Source of the DNA: Pseudomonadota bacterium
GTDB taxonomy: Bacteria > Pseudomonadota > Alphaproteobacteria > HIMB59 > GCA-002718135
Length of the DNA: 5,463 nt
Direction: 5' to 3'
NCBI GenBank assembly: GCA_027625355.1
Contig: JAQBWI010000077.1
Span: 1-5,463, forward strand
The position numbers and the translations under genes were made by a program. Of this stretch, positions 1 to 5,463 are shown one piece after another (position 1 is the first letter of the stretch; each line of letters starts with the position of its first letter). Below the pieces are notes generated by a model. It did no database searches. It was not told the DNA's origin and saw nothing but the letters and a program-made list of their open reading frames with translations.

Positions 1-1
1 A

Positions 2-247
2 TATTTAATTTTACCTGGAGGTACAGGAACATTAGAGGAAGTTATCGAAGTACTATCTTGGAAAATTCTAAAATTACATAATAAACCAATTATTTTTTTA
101 AATTTTGACAACTATTGGACACCATTATTAAAACAATTTGAAAAAATCATTGAGAATAAATTTGGAAATAAAAATTTACAAAATCAATTTCTGGTAATAA
201 AGAAACCTAGGCAATTAAATAATATATTAGAATTTTGGACCAAATAG
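2..247 (+). CDS. LOG-family (lysine-decarboxylase-like) nucleotide-binding protein, 3' part only
   Basis: This is an open frame from the window edge to a TAG stop, giving 81 visible residues. Visible residues 5-13 read PGGTGTLEE, the PGGxGTxxE signature of the LOG / 'lysine decarboxylase-like' Rossmann-fold family. A typical continuation follows: a helix with Trp20, then 'NKPIIFLNFDNYWTPLL'. Characterised members are cytosolic phosphoribohydrolases that release the base from nucleoside 5'-monophosphates (cytokinin-activating LOG in plants, PpnN-type in bacteria), and most are not lysine decarboxylases despite the old name. Small members of this family run to roughly 180-200 residues with the motif a little past the middle, so about 100 N-terminal residues should lie upstream of the window. 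The Asn/Lys-rich tail matches the base composition of the neighbours. It is co-directional with icd, 66 nt upstream, and no terminator is visible between them, so co-transcription is possible. The family call is firm; the substrate cannot be told from this fragment. Confidence 0.85.
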   Translation, partial: YLILPGGTGTLEEVIEVLSWKILKLHNKPIIFLNFDNYWTPLLKQFEKIIENKFGNKNLQNQFLVIKKPRQLNNILEFWTK

Positions 248-275
248 TCATGTCAGCTTTATGTAAATATGTTCA

Positions 276-281
276 TATAAA
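276..281 (+). promoter_or_regulatory. possible -10 box for icd
   Basis: TATAAA (5 of 6 to TATAAT) lies in the 66-nt gap before icd and would start a transcript near position 288 with a leader of about 26 nt. No good -35 hexamer sits 16-18 nt upstream; TCAGCT at the ideal spacing matches poorly. In DNA this AT-rich such a match can arise by chance. The gap also lacks a terminator for the LOG-family gene, so read-through from that gene is an equally good source of icd mRNA. Confidence 0.25.
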
Positions 282-313
282 AAGGTCCTACAACAAGAGA
301 GAAATCTAAAATT

Positions 314-1531
314 ATGAATAAAATAAAAGTTGTTAATCCAGTCGTTGAAATGGACGGAGATGAAATGACTAGAGTAATCTGGGAATTTATAAAAGATAAA
401 TTAATCTTACCTTACGTTGACCTTGATATTAAATATTTTGATTTAAGTGTTGTAAATCGTGATAAAACTGACGATCAAATTACTATTGATGCAGCCGAAG
501 CTGTAAAAGAGCATAGTGTGGGAATTAAATGTGCAACAATCACCCCAGATGAAGACAGAGTTAAAGAATTTAATCTTAAAAAAATGTGGCGCTCACCAAA
601 TGGAACAATCAGAAATATATTAGGTGGAACTATATTTAGACAACCAATTATTTGCAAAAATGTTCCCAGAATAGTTACAAACTGGAATAAACCAATTGTA
701 GTGGCCAGGCACGCTTTTGGAGACCAATATAGGGCGACAGACACATTAATATCAAAACCTGGTAAACTAAAAATGGTATTTGAGCCTTCTGATGGAAGTG
801 AGGGTTTTACTAAAGAAGTATACAATTTTGAAAAAGAAGGAATAGCTTTATCCATGTACAACCTTGATCAATCAATCATCGATTTTGCTCGAGCCTGCTT
901 TAACTATGGACTAGAATTAGGCTGGCCAGTTTATCTATCAACAAAAAACACAATCTTAAAAGTATATGACGGAAGATTTAAAGTTTTGTTTGAAGATGTA
1001 TTTCAAACAGAATTTGCTGAAAAATTTAAAGAAAAAAATATAGTTTATGAACATAGGTTAATAGATGATATGGTTGCAACAGCTCTTAAATGGGAGGGTA
1101 ATTTTATTTGGGCCTGTAAAAACTATGATGGCGATGTTCAATCAGACTCTGTCGCACAAGGATATGGATCACTAGGATTAATGACAAGTGTGTTAATGAC
1201 GCCTGACGGAAAAACAGTAGAAGCGGAAGCAGCTCATGGAACAGTAACAAGACATTACAGAAATCATCAACAAGGCTTAGAGACATCTACTAATCCTATA
1301 GCATCAATATTTGCTTGGACTAGAGGTTTACAGTTTAGAGGTAAATTTGATCAAAATATAGATTTGATCAAATTCGCTAATAGTCTTGAAAATACATGTA
1401 TAAGCACTGTTCAATCAGGGAAAATGACTAAGGATTTAGCAATTCTAATTAGCTCTGAGCAAAAATGGCTTAATACCGAAGATTTTCTAGAGGCTTTAAA
1501 AGTCAACTTGGAAGAAAAATTAAAAATTTAG
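314..1531 (+). CDS. icd: NADP-dependent isocitrate dehydrogenase (eukaryote-like dimeric type)
   Basis: Oxidatively decarboxylates isocitrate to 2-oxoglutarate with reduction of NADP+, in the cytosolic TCA cycle. The 405 residues align almost without gaps to human IDH1 as I remember it, rather than to the E. coli Icd type. Substrate-binding residues are in place: Ser94 and the 94-100 SPNGTIR loop, Arg100, Arg109, Arg132 (in ARHAFGD), Tyr139 and Lys211. Metal ligands are Asp251/Asp252, Asp274 and Asp278 ([13 protein letters not shown]). The HGTVTRH stretch at 308-314 supplies Arg313 and His314, which contact the NADP 2'-phosphate in this family, and Asn327 (STNPIAS) lies in the cofactor pocket. 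The ATG start leaves the usual short lead into [11 protein letters not shown]; a weak purine-rich AAGAGAGAAA (295-304) precedes it. No sequence like the E. coli AceK-phosphorylated Ser113 loop is present, so AceK-type control is not expected (inference). The last three codons and the stop overlap the end of alaS on the other strand. Confidence 0.97.
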   Translation: MNKIKVVNPVVEMDGDEMTRVIWEFIKDKLILPYVDLDIKYFDLSVVNRDKTDDQITIDAAEAVKEHSVGIKCATITPDEDRVKEFNLKKMWRSPNGTIRNILGGTIFRQPIICKNVPRIVTNWNKPIVVARHAFGDQYRATDTLISKPGKLKMVFEPSDGSEGFTKEVYNFEKEGIALSMYNLDQSIIDFARACFNYGLELGWPVYLSTKNTILKVYDGRFKVLFEDVFQTEFAEKFKEKNIVYEHRLIDDMVATALKWEGNFIWACKNYDGDVQSDSVAQGYGSLGLMTSVLMTPDGKTVEAEAAHGTVTRHYRNHQQGLETSTNPIASIFAWTRGLQFRGKFDQNIDLIKFANSLENTCISTVQSGKMTKDLAILISSEQKWLNTEDFLEALKVNLEEKLKI

Positions 1532-4192
1532 ATTATCTCTAATTTTATTAATCGCATCTTCTAAATTAGTTAGATCGGTACCTCCTGCTTGGGCCAAATC
1601 TTTACGGCCCCCACCACCCTTTCCACCTAATAAAAGTGAAACTTCCTGAATGATTTTTGAGGAGTCAAAATTATTGACAATGTCATTAGTTGCACCAATT
1701 ACAATTGATAGTTTGTTATTATTTGAAGAAATAATTAAAGACACACACTTTTGCTTATATTTATTTTTTTGATCATCTACAAATTGCTTTAATAATTTAG
1801 GAGGATAATCATCTGCAACCAGATATACAAACATTATATCATTAATCTTTTCACTAATAATATTTTGAGACGTATTTTCTTTATTTAAATTTTGCTTCTT
1901 ATTATCTAAGTTTTTTCTTAATTCTTTAATTTGATATGACAAACTATCATTATTTTTATTGGAATATGTAAAGTTACCATCAATTTTTTGTATGTCTTTA
2001 ACAAGTTGATCAATTTTAAATTTATTATCATCTTCTTTTTGTTGTTGTAATCGAATTTGTTCATTTTCAAATTGCTTAACTGAAATATTAGTTAAAGCTT
2101 CTAACCTTCTAATACCTGAAGCAACACTTGACTGATTAATAATTTTAAAATCAATTATATCCCCTGTATAATTAACATGAGTGCCACCACATAATTCTTT
2201 TGAGAATATTTTTTCACCCTCTTTACTGCCCATAGATACAACGCGCACTTCATCACCATATTTTTCTCCAAATAAAGCCATAGCACCTTCTTCAATTGCT
2301 TTTTTATGATCTATAATTTTTGTATAAACAGGAGAATTTTTAGCAATTTCCCTTTTAACATAATTTTCAATTTTAATAATATTATCAGAGCTTATTGGCT
2401 CATTATGACTAAAATCAAATCGTAGTTTTTCATTATTAACTAAAGATCCTTTTTGAGAAACATGGTTGCCTAGAACTTCTCTAAGAGAAGAATGTAATAA
2501 ATGTGTTGAAGAGTGATTACACTTAGTTAGTTCACGTTTATTTGTATCAATTATTGCAGTTACACTTTCTTTTTTTGAAAATTGACCATTCTTAACTTTA
2601 CCATGGTGTAAAAAAAATGATCCAAATAATTTAGTCGTATCATAAACTTCAAAAATACTATCTTCACAAATAATTTTTCCACTATCTCCAATTTGGCCAC
2701 CACTTTCTCCATAAAAAGGTGTTTGGTTAAGAATGATTATAGCTTCATCATCCGCTGATAGAAGCTCAGTTTCAGTATCATTTTTAATAATAGAAATAAT
2801 TTTACTTTCAGTTTCAGTTTGATCATATCCTAAAAATTCGGTTGGACTTAAATTTTCAGTAATTTGAAACCATTTTTTTTGATCTTCTATATCCCCTGTG
2901 CCTTTCCAACTTTGGCGCGCCCTATCCTTCTGCTCTTTCATTTTTATATTGAATGCATCAATATCAACATCAATATTTTGTGATCTTAGGTAATCTTGGG
3001 TTAAATCTAAAGGAAAACCATATGTGTCATATAATTTAAATGCAATTTCTCCATCTAATTTTTTTGTAGAAGATGAAATTTCTTCTTCTAAAATTTTTAG
3101 TCCCTTTTCAACAGTTTCTTTGAATTTGGTTTCCTCATTCATAAAAGTATTTAAAATCAAATCCTTGGCTCTTTCCAATTCAGGAAAAGAATTTTGAAAA
3201 GTTTCGAGTAATGTAGGGAAAATTTTAGCAAAAATTGGGTCTTTATTTCCTAGAGAGTGAGCATGCCTCATTCCCCTTCTCATAATTCTTCTCAAGACAT
3301 AGCCCCTACCTTCATTAGATGGAGTTACACCATCTGCAATTAGAAAAGATGACGATCTTAAATGATCTGCAATTACTCTATGGCTTGGGCTTTCATTAAG
3401 ACTCTCATTGTTTAGTAATTGAATGGATTTATTTATAAGAGGGTTAAAAAGATCAGTGTTATAGTTATCATTAGTGCCATTTAATAACGCTGTAATTCTC
3501 TCTAAACCCATTCCTGTATCAATTGAGGGCTTAGGAAGATTAATCCTCTTAGATGAGCTAATTTGCTCAAATTGCATAAAAACTAAATTCCAAATTTCTA
3601 TAAATCTGTCACCGTCCTCATTTGGACTTCCAGGAGGGCCTCCAGGATATTTATCTCCATGATCATAGAATATCTCAGAACAAGGTCCGCAAGGTCCAGT
3701 ATCACCCATTGACCAAAAATTATCTGATGAACTTATTTTTATAATTTTATCATCATTTAAACCCGCAATTTTTTTCCATAAACTGTAGGCATCTTCGTCT
3801 TCATTAAAAACAGTGACAAGTAATTTATTTTTATCAATACCTAGTTCTTTAGTAATTAAATTCCACGCAAATTCTATTGCTTCATTTTTAAAATAATCTC
3901 CAAAAGAAAAATTTCCTAGCATTTCAAAAAATGTATGGTGTCTTGCAGTGTAACCAACATTCTCTAAATCATTATGTTTACCTCCTGCTCTAACACATTT
4001 TTGAGATGTGACTGCGCGCTTATAATCTCTTTTTTCTTTGCCGGTAAAAATATTTTTAAACTGAACCATGCCAGAATTTGCAAACATTAGAGTAGGATCA
4101 TTATGAGGTAGAAGAGGACTTGAATGCACAATTTCATGTCCATTTTTATTGAAATAATTTAAAAAAATTGATCTAATTTCACTGGAATTCAT
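1520..4192 (-). CDS. alaS: alanine--tRNA ligase (AlaRS)
   Basis: Charges tRNA-Ala with alanine and hydrolyses mischarged Ser/Gly-tRNA-Ala in the cytosol. At 890 residues it is full length (E. coli is about 876). Domain order: class II catalytic core at about 1-240, with motif 1 around [13 protein letters not shown] (30-42), motif 2 around [19 protein letters not shown] (84-102), the [18 protein letters not shown] stretch (162-179) and motif 3 GMGLERI (227-233); a tRNA-recognition helical region at about 250-450; the editing domain at about 480-700 with SGGQIGDSG (497-505) and the zinc/catalytic set His560, His564, Cys668, His672; a polar Asn/Lys/Gln-rich helical linker (about 705-780); and the C-Ala domain ending with [16 protein letters not shown] (856-871). 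Editing therefore looks intact. The ATG is the only sensible start: it begins at the family's usual MxxxEIRxxFLxYF, and an in-frame TAA lies three codons upstream (4202-4204). There is no Shine-Dalgarno; see the promoter entry. It lies 86 nt downstream of recA and its end overlaps icd by 12 bp. Confidence 0.98.
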   Translation of the reverse strand: MNSSEIRSIFLNYFNKNGHEIVHSSPLLPHNDPTLMFANSGMVQFKNIFTGKEKRDYKRAVTSQKCVRAGGKHNDLENVGYTARHHTFFEMLGNFSFGDYFKNEAIEFAWNLITKELGIDKNKLLVTVFNEDEDAYSLWKKIAGLNDDKIIKISSSDNFWSMGDTGPCGPCSEIFYDHGDKYPGGPPGSPNEDGDRFIEIWNLVFMQFEQISSSKRINLPKPSIDTGMGLERITALLNGTNDNYNTDLFNPLINKSIQLLNNESLNESPSHRVIADHLRSSSFLIADGVTPSNEGRGYVLRRIMRRGMRHAHSLGNKDPIFAKIFPTLLETFQNSFPELERAKDLILNTFMNEETKFKETVEKGLKILEEEISSSTKKLDGEIAFKLYDTYGFPLDLTQDYLRSQNIDVDIDAFNIKMKEQKDRARQSWKGTGDIEDQKKWFQITENLSPTEFLGYDQTETESKIISIIKNDTETELLSADDEAIIILNQTPFYGESGGQIGDSGKIICEDSIFEVYDTTKLFGSFFLHHGKVKNGQFSKKESVTAIIDTNKRELTKCNHSSTHLLHSSLREVLGNHVSQKGSLVNNEKLRFDFSHNEPISSDNIIKIENYVKREIAKNSPVYTKIIDHKKAIEEGAMALFGEKYGDEVRVVSMGSKEGEKIFSKELCGGTHVNYTGDIIDFKIINQSSVASGIRRLEALTNISVKQFENEQIRLQQQKEDDNKFKIDQLVKDIQKIDGNFTYSNKNNDSLSYQIKELRKNLDNKKQNLNKENTSQNIISEKINDIMFVYLVADDYPPKLLKQFVDDQKNKYKQKCVSLIISSNNNKLSIVIGATNDIVNNFDSSKIIQEVSLLLGGKGGGGRKDLAQAGGTDLTNLEDAINKIRDNLNF

Positions 4193-4200
4193 GATGACGT

Positions 4201-4227
4201 ATTATAACTTGATTTTTACTATGTCTA
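4201..4227 (-). promoter_or_regulatory. alaS promoter giving a leaderless or near-leaderless mRNA
   Basis: On the minus strand, positions 4206-4201 read TATAAT, a perfect -10. TAGACA at 4227-4222 matches TTGACA at 5 of 6, with a 15-nt spacer, which is shorter than the ideal 17. Only eight bases (ACGTCATC) separate the -10 from the alaS ATG, so the +1 should fall at about 4195-4192, leaving a leader of 0-3 nt and no room for a ribosome binding site. The site starts just after the T-tract of the recA terminator, so alaS seems to have its own promoter. What is seen is the two boxes and the spacing; the start site is inference. Confidence 0.65.
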
Positions 4228-4230
4228 ACC

Positions 4231-4258
4231 AAAAAAAAGGGGCTAAGCCCCTTTCTTT
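4231..4258 (-). terminator. intrinsic terminator after recA
   Basis: Positions 4236-4243 (AAAGGGGC) pair perfectly with 4247-4254 (GCCCCTTT) around a 3-nt loop, giving an 8-bp stem. In minus-strand RNA the stem can extend to 12 bp (4232-4258) through one G-U pair and three A-U pairs. It is followed in the minus direction by a run of eight U (4238-4231, partly shared with the stem). It begins about 20 nt after the recA stop, as expected for a recA terminator. On the plus strand the extension has an A-C mismatch and the 3' side is only TTTCTTT, and no plus-strand gene ends here, so it is assigned to the minus strand. Confidence 0.9.
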
Positions 4259-4278
4259 AAAACCAATATAAATATTAA

Positions 4279-5370
4279 TTATTCTTCAGCTTTTTCTTCC
4301 TTAGCTTTAGGTTTGATCTCACCTTCCATCATGGCTTTTTCAACAACTCCTGCATTTTCAAGAATTCTATTTTCAATTTCTTGAGCTATAGGAGGATTAT
4401 CTCTTAGAAAGTTTTTAACATTTTCTCTACCTTGCCCAATTTTTTGATCTTTATAAGCAAACCAAGATCCAGCCTTATCAATAATTTCAGCTTTTACTCC
4501 AAGATCTACAAGTTCACCAAGTTTAGAGATGCCTTCACCATACATAATATCAAATTCTACAACCTTAAATGGAGGAGCAACTTTATTTTTAACAATTTTA
4601 ACTCTTGTCTGATTACCAACAATTTCATCTTTGTCTTTAATTGCACCTATTCGTCTTATATCCATTCTAACAGAAGAATAAAATTTTAGAGCATTTCCAC
4701 CTGTTGTAGTTTCAGGACTACCAAACATTACGCCAATTTTCATTCTAAGCTGATTTATAAAAACAACCAATGTGTTTGATTGAGCTATAGAGCTAGTAAG
4801 TTTTCTAAGTGCTTGACTCATTAATCTGGCTTGTAAACCTGGTAAAGAATCCCCCATGTCTCCTTCAAGCTCAGCTCTTGGAACTAATGCAGCAACAGAA
4901 TCGATTACAAGAACATCAATACCTCCAGATTTTATAAGGGAATCTGCTATTTCTAAAGCTTGCTCGCCTGTATCAGGCTGAGATATTAAAAGCTCTTCAA
5001 GATTAACACCTAATTTTTTTGCATATGCGGGGTCAAGCGCATGCTCAGCATCAATAAACGCGCAGTTCCCTCCTTTTTTTTGAGACTCAGCAACAATATG
5101 AGTTGCTAGCGTTGTTTTTCCTGAACTTTCAGGTCCATATATCTCCACTATTCTTCCTTTTGGAACTCCACCTATACCTAAAGCTATATCCAAACCAAGA
5201 GAGCCAGTTGATATTGATTCTATATCTACATTAGCTTTTGATCCCAGCTTCATAATTGAGCCTTTTCCATAGTTTTTTTCTATTAAACTAACTGCCGCTT
5301 CTAATGACTTACTTCTATTTTCTTTATCCATTGTGTTATTTTCTACTACCTTTAATTTAGCTTGAGACAT
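4279..5370 (-). CDS. recA: recombinase RecA
   Basis: ATP-dependent recombinase that forms filaments on single-stranded DNA, drives strand exchange, and in SOS systems stimulates LexA self-cleavage. At 363 residues it is normal length. From this start: N-terminal helix region with [21 protein letters not shown] (23-43), Walker [10 protein letters not shown] (79-87), catalytic Glu109 in [10 protein letters not shown], Walker [11 protein letters not shown] (153-162), loop L1 around [14 protein letters not shown] (169-182), and loop L2 around [20 protein letters not shown] (206-225). The interface stretch [12 protein letters not shown] is at 257-268, and the charged tail ([11 protein letters not shown]) resembles the usual acidic C-terminus. 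The start chosen is the ATG at 5370-5368: GGAG sits 6 nt before it, and [10 protein letters not shown] matches the 'M(A/S)QxxLRLVE' N-terminus of alphaproteobacterial RecA. A frame opening at the TTG of 5382 would add four residues, but that TTG runs into the Shine-Dalgarno itself. A strong terminator follows the gene. Confidence 0.98.
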   Translation of the reverse strand: MSQAKLKVVENNTMDKENRSKSLEAAVSLIEKNYGKGSIMKLGSKANVDIESISTGSLGLDIALGIGGVPKGRIVEIYGPESSGKTTLATHIVAESQKKGGNCAFIDAEHALDPAYAKKLGVNLEELLISQPDTGEQALEIADSLIKSGGIDVLVIDSVAALVPRAELEGDMGDSLPGLQARLMSQALRKLTSSIAQSNTLVVFINQLRMKIGVMFGSPETTTGGNALKFYSSVRMDIRRIGAIKDKDEIVGNQTRVKIVKNKVAPPFKVVEFDIMYGEGISKLGELVDLGVKAEIIDKAGSWFAYKDQKIGQGRENVKNFLRDNPPIAQEIENRILENAGVVEKAMMEGEIKPKAKEEKAEE

Positions 5371-5376
5371 TGTTTT

Positions 5377-5380
5377 CTCC
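5377..5380 (-). promoter_or_regulatory. recA Shine-Dalgarno, fixes the start codon
   Basis: GGAG on the minus strand (within TTGGAGAAAACA) stands 6 nt before the ATG at 5370. It decides against the in-frame TTG at 5382-5380, whose G is the first base of this site. It also contrasts with alaS, which has no such site. Confidence 0.85.
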
Positions 5381-5398
5381 AATATTTGTTAGTTTTTT

Positions 5399-5404
5399 AT
5401 TATG
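5399..5404 (-). promoter_or_regulatory. probable -10 box of recA
   Basis: Minus-strand CATAAT matches TATAAT at 5 of 6. A start about 7 nt downstream would give a leader of roughly 22 nt that contains the Shine-Dalgarno, which is a sensible arrangement. The -35 position with a 17-nt spacer is only AAAAAA, so the promoter is weak by consensus or relies on an activator or on the A-tract. An alternative pairing of TTGCAA with TAACAA is poorer. Confidence 0.4.
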
Positions 5405-5419
5405 ATTCTTGCAAATCAT
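5402..5419. repeat. 6+6 bp inverted repeat in the recA promoter region
   Basis: ATGATT (5402-5407) and AATCAT (5414-5419) form a perfect inverted repeat with a 6-bp spacer. It overlaps the probable -10 box by three bases, so a protein bound here could block recA transcription. The arms are short and AT-rich, so chance is a real alternative. Confidence 0.4.
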
Positions 5420-5427
5420 GTTTTTTT

Positions 5428-5457
5428 GTACACGTTTTGTTCTCTTTTTAAAAGTTC
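5428..5457. promoter_or_regulatory. putative SOS (LexA) operator upstream of recA
   Basis: On the plus strand the order is GTAC (5428-5431), 7 bp, GTTC (5439-5442), 11 bp, GTTC (5454-5457). The alphaproteobacterial LexA box is the direct repeat GTTC-N7-GTTC; the first pair here differs from it by one base, and its spacer ACGTTTT is T-rich next to the second half-site. It lies immediately upstream of the expected -35 position of recA, a known LexA target. The third GTTC has the wrong spacing for a standard box and may be incidental. Whether the organism encodes LexA cannot be seen here. Confidence 0.4.
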
Positions 5458-5463
5458 TATTTT

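Noticed and set aside
475..861. 128-codon open frame on the minus strand opposite icd
   Set aside because: It lies wholly inside the conserved icd coding sequence, shows no recognisable family, and is a shadow of the icd reading frame.
1104..1286. 60-codon open frame on the minus strand opposite icd
   Set aside because: It is antisense to the most conserved metal- and NADP-binding part of icd, is Leu/Ser-rich as such shadows are, and has no support as a gene.
314..1531. Isopropylmalate dehydrogenase or E. coli-type Icd as the identity of this gene
   Set aside because: The [27 protein letters not shown] and HGTVTRH motifs and the 405-residue length are specific to the eukaryote-like NADP isocitrate dehydrogenase.
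2914..2921. GGCGCGCC, a GC-only 8-bp palindrome in AT-rich DNA
   Set aside because: It encodes part of a conserved Arg/Ala-Arg stretch of AlaRS (DRARQSWKG) and is explained by codons; a single copy is no evidence of a site.
3474..3662. 62-codon open frame on the plus strand opposite alaS
   Set aside because: It is antisense to the conserved AlaRS catalytic core, including motif 3, and its composition follows from the opposite strand.
4193..4278. T-box, riboswitch or small RNA gene before alaS
   Set aside because: The gap is fully explained by the recA terminator and the alaS promoter, and the predicted alaS leader is 0-3 nt, leaving no transcribed space for a sensor.
4432..4689. 85-codon open frame on the plus strand opposite recA
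   Set aside because: It is antisense to the conserved C-terminal half of recA, Phe/Asn-rich, with no recognisable domain.
5329..5331. Met14 of RecA as an alternative start, aligning with the shorter E. coli N-terminus
   Set aside because: It has no well-placed Shine-Dalgarno (the nearest purine run is about 15 nt away), whereas the ATG at 5370 has GGAG at 6 nt and the preceding residues match alphaproteobacterial RecA.
1..5463. Mobile elements, CRISPR arrays, tRNA/rRNA genes or a novel gene cluster
   Set aside because: No transposase, regularly spaced repeats, cloverleaf sequence or unknown gene is visible. All long coding regions are recognisable housekeeping genes with uniform base composition.

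Overview
This AT-rich window (by eye about 30% G+C) carries four protein-coding genes packed with little spacing. It looks like a compact marine alphaproteobacterial genome, most likely the SAR11/Pelagibacterales group. The grounds are the strong A/T bias with AT-ending codons, the short gaps, the eukaryote-like NADP isocitrate dehydrogenase, the alphaproteobacterial form of the RecA N-terminus, and the recA-alaS-icd neighbourhood, which I recall from other alphaproteobacteria but could not check. The taxonomic placement is inference.

Layout. At the left edge (2-247, +) is the C-terminal part of a LOG-family (lysine-decarboxylase-like) nucleotide-binding protein with its PGGxGTxxE motif. After a 66-nt gap comes icd (314-1531, +), a complete isocitrate dehydrogenase. 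It runs into alaS (1520-4192, -) tail to tail, and the two genes share 12 bp. A further 86-nt gap (4193-4278) separates alaS from recA (4279-5370, -), which lies upstream of alaS on the same strand. That gap holds a strong intrinsic terminator for recA followed at once by a promoter whose -10 box, TATAAT, ends 8 nt before the alaS start codon, so alaS mRNA is predicted to be leaderless. The right edge (5371-5463) is the recA control region: a good Shine-Dalgarno, a -10-like box with an overlapping dyad, and GTTC-type half-sites resembling the alphaproteobacterial LexA (SOS) operator.

How the genes relate. They are unconnected housekeeping functions: nucleotide salvage or hydrolysis (LOG), the TCA cycle and NADPH supply (icd), tRNA-Ala charging with proofreading (alaS), and homologous recombination with SOS signalling (recA). 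There are two transcription blocks, LOG-icd rightward and recA/alaS leftward, meeting at the icd/alaS overlap.

I see no mobile element, CRISPR array, RNA gene or defence island, and no sign of an undescribed multi-gene system. The points worth a second look are regulatory: the leaderless alaS start, the back-to-back terminator and promoter, the putative SOS operator, and the overlapping convergent 3' ends.
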